A stretch of DNA of 64,000 nucleotides from Actinomyces oris (GTDB lineage: Bacteria; Actinomycetota; Actinomycetes; Actinomycetales; Actinomycetaceae). The DNA lies in the NCBI RefSeq assembly GCF_001553935.1, contig NZ_CP014232.1:1364001-1428000 (forward strand). The letters are read 5' to 3'. The notes beneath the pieces were generated by a model. That model worked only from the letters and a program-made list of their open reading frames with translations. It made no database searches and was not told the DNA's origin. The position numbers were made by a program, and so were the translations under genes. Below, in pieces: positions 59,114 through 64,000 of the stretch. How positions within the stretch are numbered: position 1 is the first letter of the stretch; the number at the start of each line of letters is the position of its first letter.

Positions 59114-60478
59114 ATGGTCGAGTCCGCAGCTCACGTCGAGCACGTCTTCGCCGCCGACGAGCTCTTCTTCTCCACCACGGACTCCCACGGGCGCATCCGC
59201 CGCGCCAACTCCACCTTCATGCGCCTGTCCGGCTACCCGCGCGGCGCCCTGGTGGGGCGGGCCCACAACGTCGTGCGGCACGCGGACATGCCCGCCGGCC
59301 TGTTCCGCTCCATCTGGGACGCCATCGAGGAGGGCCGCGCCGCCAGCGCCTACATCACCAACCGCTCCTCCGACGACGGTCACTACCGCGTCTTCGCCAC
59401 CATCGTGCCCTCCGGCTCCGGCTACCTTTCCGTGCGCACCCTGCCGATGCTCACTGACCTGCGCGACGACATCGAGGCCGCCTACGCCCGGGTCCGCGAC
59501 GTCGAGGATGCCTCCGCCGCGGCCGGCTCCACCCGCCGGGAGGTGGCCGCCGCGGGGCAGGCCGCCCTCCAGGCCGAGCTGCAGGCCCTGGGCTACGCCG
59601 ACGCCATCGACTTCACCCGCCGGGTACTGGTCGCCGAGGTCGGCGAGCTGCTCGCCCACGGCGTCGGCATCCCCGACAGCCCGCAGACTGAGGGCCCCGT
59701 GGCCCGCATCCTGGGTGCCATGGGCCGGATCGAGGCCGAGACCGCCGGGCTGGTCGGCATCCTCCAGGAGGGCCAGCGGCTCGCCGACCTCCTGGGCAAA
59801 CGGGCCGGCGAGATCGAGGCCCTCTCGACCCGCCTGGGCACCCTGCGCGAGGCCATGCGCGCCGTCGGCACCGACGTCGAGGTCCTGGGCCACGGTGAGC
59901 AGGCCGACGACGTCGCCGCGCGCTGCCAGCAGGTCGACGCCCTGGTCCTGGAGTGCTCCGAGCAGCTCCACCCGCTGAGCAGCCAGATCGAGGCGCTGCG
60001 CGGCGACCTGGACTCGGTGAGCTTCCGCATCGCCCTGGCCCGCCTGCACAACCTGGCCGCCGGGCTCTTCGCCCTGCAGATTCTCCAGGGTCAGGACGAG
60101 GTTGACGCCAACGACGCCGTCGGCAGCCTCAGCGAGCTGTGCTCGGCGCTGAGCGACGGCGCCGACAACCTGACCCAGCGCGTCGGCCTGCTCGACGCGC
60201 GCCGCGAGCTGGTGGGTGGCGAGCTGGATGTCGTGGCCGAGGACCTCGGCGTCATCCAGGGCCCGATCCTGGAGGTTCTCGAGGCGGCTGCGGCCGCCGG
60301 CGCCGGGCAGGCCGATTCCGTGACCACCGCCCGCACTCTGGCCGAGCAGGGCTTCGGTGAGGCCCGGGACCTGGCCGACCTGGCCGTGCGCCTGCGCGAC
60401 CTCGAGGTCCCCTTTGAGGCCGAGGCCATCAACAGCGCCCTGGCCGACGTTCGCGCCGCCCTGGCCGAGCTCGGCTAG
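59114..60478 (+). CDS. Aer-like PAS-domain protein with helical C-terminus
   Basis: 454 residues from ATG 59114, no membrane segment visible. The N-terminal PAS domain is strongly Aer-like: ELFFSTTDSHGRIRRANSTF, RLSGYPRGALVGRAHNVVRH, ADMPAGLFRSIWDAIEEGRA. In Aer this domain binds FAD and senses redox state. After a linker (about 115-150) comes 300 residues of alanine-rich helices with coiled-coil character (ADAIDFTRRVLVAEVGELLA, VGTDVEVLGHGEQADDVAAR) in place of a chemoreceptor signalling domain. The partner and output are unknown. The AbiEi-like gene follows with convergent orientation. Confidence 0.8.
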   Translation: MVESAAHVEHVFAADELFFSTTDSHGRIRRANSTFMRLSGYPRGALVGRAHNVVRHADMPAGLFRSIWDAIEEGRAASAYITNRSSDDGHYRVFATIVPSGSGYLSVRTLPMLTDLRDDIEAAYARVRDVEDASAAAGSTRREVAAAGQAALQAELQALGYADAIDFTRRVLVAEVGELLAHGVGIPDSPQTEGPVARILGAMGRIEAETAGLVGILQEGQRLADLLGKRAGEIEALSTRLGTLREAMRAVGTDVEVLGHGEQADDVAARCQQVDALVLECSEQLHPLSSQIEALRGDLDSVSFRIALARLHNLAAGLFALQILQGQDEVDANDAVGSLSELCSALSDGADNLTQRVGLLDARRELVGGELDVVAEDLGVIQGPILEVLEAAAAAGAGQADSVTTARTLAEQGFGEARDLADLAVRLRDLEVPFEAEAINSALADVRAALAELG

Positions 60479-60520
60479 CCGGCCGCTGCGCCCGCGAGAG
60501 CACGATGAGCCGTCCGCGGG

Positions 60521-60586
60521 ATCGTAGGGTAGGTCGCGCGATCGTACCCTTTACCCCTCGACTGAGAGGCATAAGGTACGACCGCG
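60521..60586 (+). repeat. REP-like palindromic element, copy R1
   Basis: 66 bases matching R2 (61723-61788) at 63 of 66 positions. Core: GTACCCTTTACCCCTCGA, then CTGAGAGGCATAAGGTACGA. The outer GATCGTACC/GGTACGACC arms and an inner CCTC/GAGG stem make a nested hairpin. It lies between the convergent PAS and AbiEi-like genes. Confidence 0.85.
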
Positions 60587-60605
60587 CGGGGGAAGGTGCT
60601 GGCGG

Positions 60606-61604
60606 TCATCTCCACAGGTCTTCTACAGGGCGCGCGGCGTGGGCGATGGTCGCCGGGAAGAGACTCAGGATCCGGGCGCGCAGTACGTCGAGGTGGGTGA
60701 AGTCGGCCCAGATGAAGCGCTCGATGCGCCAGCCCATGCGAGTCAGGGCGTCCTGGCGCTGCTTCTCCTGCCACAGGTCCTCGGGGGTCTTGTACTTGAT
60801 CCGTCCGTCGAACTCCGCCAGTACTCGGTACTCCGGCCAGGCCTCATCGGGGAAGTAGAGGCGGGAGCGGTGGACGTCCGTGATCGCCATCTGAATTCTC
60901 GGAGCCGGTAGACCCAGGGCGCGCACCAACCAGTGCAGCAGCGACTCGCCTGGTGATTCGGTGAAGGCCGAGGCCATGGCAACGACGGCACGTGCACGCC
61001 GTGCCCCGGCACGTCGGCCCTGCGCCGTGACGGCGGCTTGGAGCTGATGCCGGGCAGCCTCGACTCGGCGGCTCGACTGGGAGTACTGGTATCGCGACGG
61101 ACGGGCGATAGCGCGGAGCGCCGACTCGACCACGCACACCGAGTCGTGGGCGGGAAGGTCGAAGGCGCAGTCGACCGTGGTGCGCATCAAGGTGCTCACA
61201 GGCAGGCCCGAGACGGTGGTGATGTCCTTCCGCGGCAGCGTCAGGTGTCGTCGGCGCAGGTACGTGAGGCGTCGTGCCCCAGGTGGGAGGGGAAGCTTCT
61301 GGTGAGGATGGTGCGGACTTGAGGGGACGACGACGCTGACATCCGGCTCACGCTCCCGCAGCCACAGACCGTGAACGAGTGCGGCGGACTCGTGGCTCAG
61401 ACAGCGCGCGGACTGGACCTGCAGACAGGCGGCGGCGCAGCGGGCCAGGCTGAGGCGCTTGTCGGCCTCCCACCGGGGGAGGTCCTGTGCGCCGATGTCC
61501 GCGTAGATGCCGCGAAGGATCCTGACGGGGTTGCGCATGGTGGCCGGTGGGCCGGCGGACGCGACAACGGGTGGTAGCTGAGGCGGTTCGGGATAGGGCT
61601 CCAT
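60606..61604 (-). CDS. AbiEi/DUF559-like protein with endonuclease-type C-terminus
   Basis: 332 residues from ATG 61604 (no strong ribosome site; M23 at 61538 is an alternative). The N-terminal part (CLSHESAALVHGLWLREREP, LPRKDITTVSGLPVSTLMRT) is like type IV AbiEi antitoxin-domain proteins. The C-terminal 75 residues carry the Vsr/DUF559-type nuclease pattern: LAEFDGRIKY (E264, D266), then EDLWQEKQRQDALTRMGWRI (E280, K281), FIWAD. These are common orphan genes in actinobacteria, in many copies per genome. It lies between two nearly identical 66-base repeats in the same orientation. Confidence 0.78.
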   Translation of the reverse strand: MEPYPEPPQLPPVVASAGPPATMRNPVRILRGIYADIGAQDLPRWEADKRLSLARCAAACLQVQSARCLSHESAALVHGLWLREREPDVSVVVPSSPHHPHQKLPLPPGARRLTYLRRRHLTLPRKDITTVSGLPVSTLMRTTVDCAFDLPAHDSVCVVESALRAIARPSRYQYSQSSRRVEAARHQLQAAVTAQGRRAGARRARAVVAMASAFTESPGESLLHWLVRALGLPAPRIQMAITDVHRSRLYFPDEAWPEYRVLAEFDGRIKYKTPEDLWQEKQRQDALTRMGWRIERFIWADFTHLDVLRARILSLFPATIAHAARPVEDLWR

Positions 61605-61722
61605 GCGTCAAGCGTGATATGTGGGCAGATGAGGTGGCCACCGCAGCATCTGAGCCTTGTGGATGCAGCAGGGAACGACAGTGCTGTGGCCACGGAGTGA
61701 CGGCGTCGTGCCGGCTGTTCGG

Positions 61723-61788
61723 TTCGTAGGGTAGATCGCGCGGTCGTACCCTTTACCCCTCGACTGAGAGGCATAAGGTACGACCGCG
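61723..61788 (+). repeat. REP-like palindromic element, copy R2
   Basis: 66 bases, 63 identical to R1. Same orientation as R1, 1,202 bases further on. It lies between the start of the AbiEi-like gene and the end of the rlmC-like gene. Confidence 0.85.
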
Positions 61789-61850
61789 GCGGGTCGGGAT
61801 TCTCGCGACAGCACTGGGAGAGCCCCGCAGCCCCTAATTCGCGCCACGTC

Positions 61851-63062
61851 CTAGTCCCGTACCAGCTCTACGAGCACCTCGGCGTGCTCGGTGTGCGGGA
61901 ACATATCGAACAGGCGCGAGCGCACCACCCGCATCGAGGGCAGGTGCGCCAGGTCCGCCGCCAGCGTGCGCGGGTTGCAGGAGGAGTAGAGCACCCGCTC
62001 CACGCCGGAGGCCTCGATCCGAGTGGCCAGCTGCTCCCCGATTCCGCGCCGGGGCGGGTTGACCACGAGCAGATCCGGGCGTCGCGCCCCGGCGGCTGGG
62101 TCCAGAACGCGGGCGTCACCGGCTTCGAAACGCACCAGGGCCGGGTCCAGGCCCATGAGGTCGGCCGCCGCACGCGCCCCGTCAATGGCCGACGCCGAGA
62201 CCTCCACACCCAGCACCCGACGGCCGGGCGCCGCCAGGGCCAGGGCGAAGCCGCCGACGCCGCAGAACAGGTCCCACACCCGGGCCGGCTCGGCCTCCTC
62301 GGCCCAGGCGCGGGCGGTGGCGTAGAGCGCCTCGGCCACGGCCGTGTTGGTCTGGAAGAAGGAACGGGTGGGCAGGTAGAGGGGCAGCTCGACGCTCTCG
62401 GCGCGCCGGCCTGCCTGGCCGCCCAGCTCCGGTGACGGCAGGCTCAGGCGCATGAGGAGGCGGTCCTCCTCGGTCAGGACGATCTCCTCGGGCCCCTCGA
62501 TGACGGCCTGGTGGACGCTCTGGATGTTGATGGCGGCCACCGCTAGTTGGGGCAGGCGCCGGTGCAGGTCCGGCACGGCGGCGCGCAGCCGCTCCAGGTA
62601 GCGGCGGGAGCGCAGGACGAAGCGCACCATGAGGTCATCGTCGGGCGAGGCGGTCACCAGGACGTACTTGAGTTCGCCGCGGCGCGAGGGCACGTCGTAG
62701 GGGTGCAGGCCCAGGTCGGTGATGAGGTCGGCCAGCACCGGCAGGGCCTCCTCGATGGCGGGCACGTGCAGTGGGCAGGTGCGCAGGTCGACGCCGCGCC
62801 CGGCGCCATCGAGGATCCCCAGGGTGGGGTGTGCGGCGGTCCCGGCCACCGCCATCTTCGCCTTGTTGCGGAAGCCGGTGGGGGCGCTCGCCGCTGGCGC
62901 CTGCCACAGGTCGGCCGGGATGTGCTCGGCCAGGAGGGCGGCGACACGGGACTGCTTGGCGGCCAGCTGGTCGGGTATCGGCAGGGACAGGTGGGGGCAG
63001 GAGCGGCAGGTGCCGGCGTCGTGGAGGGCGCAGGACGTCGCGTCTGCTGCGGTCACCGACAT
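61851..63062 (-). CDS. rlmC: 23S rRNA (uracil-C5)-methyltransferase, RlmC/RumB-like
   Basis: 403 residues from ATG 63062, with GGGAGGGG directly upstream; longer readings run through the tRNA-Thr gene and are excluded. Iron-sulfur cysteines: C11, C19, C22 (CALHDAGTCRSCPHL) and C96 (RTCPLHV). SAM binding: VWDLFCGVGGFALALAAPGR, VLGVEVSASAIDGARAAADL. Catalytic part: LLVVNPPRRGIG and the nucleophile cysteine in VLYSSCNPRTLAADLAHLP. The short cysteine spacing and absence of a TRAM domain fit RlmC, which methylates U747 in E. coli, rather than RlmD. Target base inferred from the family. Confidence 0.88.
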   Translation of the reverse strand: MSVTAADATSCALHDAGTCRSCPHLSLPIPDQLAAKQSRVAALLAEHIPADLWQAPAASAPTGFRNKAKMAVAGTAAHPTLGILDGAGRGVDLRTCPLHVPAIEEALPVLADLITDLGLHPYDVPSRRGELKYVLVTASPDDDLMVRFVLRSRRYLERLRAAVPDLHRRLPQLAVAAINIQSVHQAVIEGPEEIVLTEEDRLLMRLSLPSPELGGQAGRRAESVELPLYLPTRSFFQTNTAVAEALYATARAWAEEAEPARVWDLFCGVGGFALALAAPGRRVLGVEVSASAIDGARAAADLMGLDPALVRFEAGDARVLDPAAGARRPDLLVVNPPRRGIGEQLATRIEASGVERVLYSSCNPRTLAADLAHLPSMRVVRSRLFDMFPHTEHAEVLVELVRD

Positions 63063-63148
63063 GTCCCCTCCCGGTGGTGCGCTCGTGGCCGGCCGTGGGT
63101 GGGGCCGCGACAGGCGCGGCCGGGCCCCGGACGGCTGCGGGCGATGAG

Positions 63149-63224
63149 TGGAGCCGCTTGTCGGACTCGAACCGACGACCTGCTGTTTACAAGACAGCTG
63201 CTCTACCAACTGAGCTAAAGCGGC
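63149..63224 (-). tRNA. tRNA-Thr (anticodon UGU)
   Basis: 76 bases including an encoded CCA end (63149-63151). The seven-base acceptor GCCGCTT/AAGCGGC, D-arm GCTC/GAGC, anticodon stem GCTGT/ACAGC with loop CTTGTAA (TGT anticodon), variable loop AGGTC and T-arm GTCGG/CCGAC with TTCGAGT all fit. It reads ACA codons (and ACG by wobble). It lies just upstream of the rlmC-like gene. Confidence 0.97.
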
Positions 63225-63391
63225 GCGCGGCCGGCCAGGCGGCCGCAGGTGCGTGGGACAGTCTGACACAGACCGCCCCGGGGCGGGAAACCGGGGGAGA
63301 CGGTACTGCGTCCGTCGCCGCCCGGGCCTGTGAGTGCCGGGAGGAGCCTGTGCGGGGCCACGCCGCCCCTGGGGCGGGCTCCAGCGCGGGA

Positions 63392-64000
63392 TCAGCCTTG
63401 CTGAGTCGGCTGAGGGCTGGGCTGCGCCGTCGGCGTGGAGCCGGTAACGAGCTCGGTCAAGGAGGTCGGAGTCTGGAGCTTGTTCAGGTCGACCTTCTCA
63501 CCCTTGAAGAAGACGGTGGGGGTGCCCTCCAGCTCCCGGGCCTTGAAGGCCTCGTCGCCGAGCTTGACCCACTTGCCGTACTTGTCGGCGTCGACGGCGG
63601 ACTTGAACTTGGCGGAGACCTCCTTAGGGACGTTCACCTTGGTGGCGGCGGCCACCAGGCCCTCCACCGTCATGTTGCTCTGGTTCTTGGTCTGAATGGC
63701 CTGGGAGAAGATCTCGAAGGCCGCGTTGTGGAAGCTCAGGGACTGGGCCGGGGCCTCATCGAGCACCACGCCCATCGCGTTCATGACGACGCTGGTCCAC
63801 TCCTGCTGGAGGAGCTTGCAGGGGTGGAGGGCCAGGGTGATCTTCTTGTCGCTCAGGAGCTGGTTGATCTCCTGGGTGTGGAGGCCCTCGAACTGGGCGC
63901 AGTGAGAGCAGGAGTAGTCGAAGTAGATGTCGAGGACGGGCGCCGAGGCGGCGACGGTGTCGAGAGCAGCGCCCTCGCCGTAGGTCCAGGAGGCGTCGGA
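63392..64000 (-). CDS. DsbA-family thioredoxin-fold protein (partial, runs off the window)
   Basis: The last 202 residues are visible; the start lies beyond 64000. The redox motif is FDYSCSHCAQFEGLHTQ, with CSHC as the active-site pair. VLDIYFDYS is the first strand, and a helical insertion follows (LSFHNAAFEIFSQAI to AKFKSAVDADKYGKWVKLGD). The cis-proline strand is LEGTPTVFFKGEKVDLNKLQ. Such proteins form or shuffle disulfides in exported proteins; in actinobacteria they are usually membrane-tethered or lipid-anchored. Its tail PTAQPSPQPTQQG is disordered. It follows no visible operon partner. Confidence 0.87.
   Translation of the reverse strand, partial: SDASWTYGEGAALDTVAASAPVLDIYFDYSCSHCAQFEGLHTQEINQLLSDKKITLALHPCKLLQQEWTSVVMNAMGVVLDEAPAQSLSFHNAAFEIFSQAIQTKNQSNMTVEGLVAAATKVNVPKEVSAKFKSAVDADKYGKWVKLGDEAFKARELEGTPTVFFKGEKVDLNKLQTPTSLTELVTGSTPTAQPSPQPTQQG

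Noticed and set aside
63063..63269. N-terminal extension of the rlmC-like gene
   Set aside because: It would be translated through the tRNA-Thr gene; the ATG at 63062 has an excellent ribosome site.

Overview
The window reads as a chromosomal segment of a high-G+C Gram-positive bacterium, most likely an oral Actinomyces of the oris/naeslundii type. Three things point there: strongly GC-biased third codon positions, the actinobacterial dnaK-grpE-dnaJ-hspR operon preceded by HAIR operators, and a sortase-type (LARTG) secreted levanase. The species call is inference. No rRNA operon, CRISPR array, phage or complete insertion sequence is visible; there is one tRNA gene (Thr, UGU).

Layout. 1-3025: ABC-2 exporter divergent from a NarL-type two-component system. 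3146-4143: an AT-richer two-gene island with a RelA/SpoT-domain synthetase and a small overlapping partner. 4300-6496: GT2/GtrA glycosyltransferase and a secreted phosphodiester-glycosidase-like protein. 6757-8790: small membrane protein plus ABC exporter. 8970-12072: iron/siderophore-type ABC importer. 12157-14633: AAA+ ATPase with a membrane TPR partner. 14872-15978: hypothetical gene and a toxin-antitoxin-like pair. 15979-16649: gene-free, rich in inverted repeats, ending in the dnaK promoter. 16650-20854: dnaK-grpE-dnaJ-hspR. 20952-24545: a truncated and two complete DUF418 paralogues. 25351-31072: a response regulator fused to a histidine kinase, divergent from a lipoprotein and a MacB-like exporter. 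31294-35332: small regulators, a DUF2975/HTH pair, two paralogous lipoproteins (one frameshifted) and several copies of an intergenic repeat. 35577-38258: clpB with its own HAIR site.

38411-42809: DUF3152 metalloprotease-like protein, RES/Xre toxin-antitoxin pair, TetR regulator and HAD phosphatase. 43008-53147: a carbohydrate block with a LacI-family regulator, levanase, PspC protein, NadE and a mannose-family PTS. 53334-57235: three paralogous HAD phosphatases, a membrane protein and a GNAT enzyme. 57462-61604: lipoprotein serpin, Aer-like PAS protein, and an AbiEi/DUF559-like gene between two copies of a 66-bp repeat. 61851-64000: RlmC-like methyltransferase, tRNA-Thr and a partial DsbA-like protein.

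How parts fit together. The palindrome TAACGCGCGTTA occurs at the levanase promoter and upstream of the PTS operon, suggesting that fructan hydrolysis outside the cell and sugar uptake are controlled together, probably by the adjacent LacI-family protein. HAIR sites before dnaK and clpB place both under HspR, encoded at the end of the dnaK operon. The most unusual items are the synthetase island, the regulator-kinase fusion lacking the DNA-binding wing, and at least four families of intergenic palindromic or hairpin repeats.
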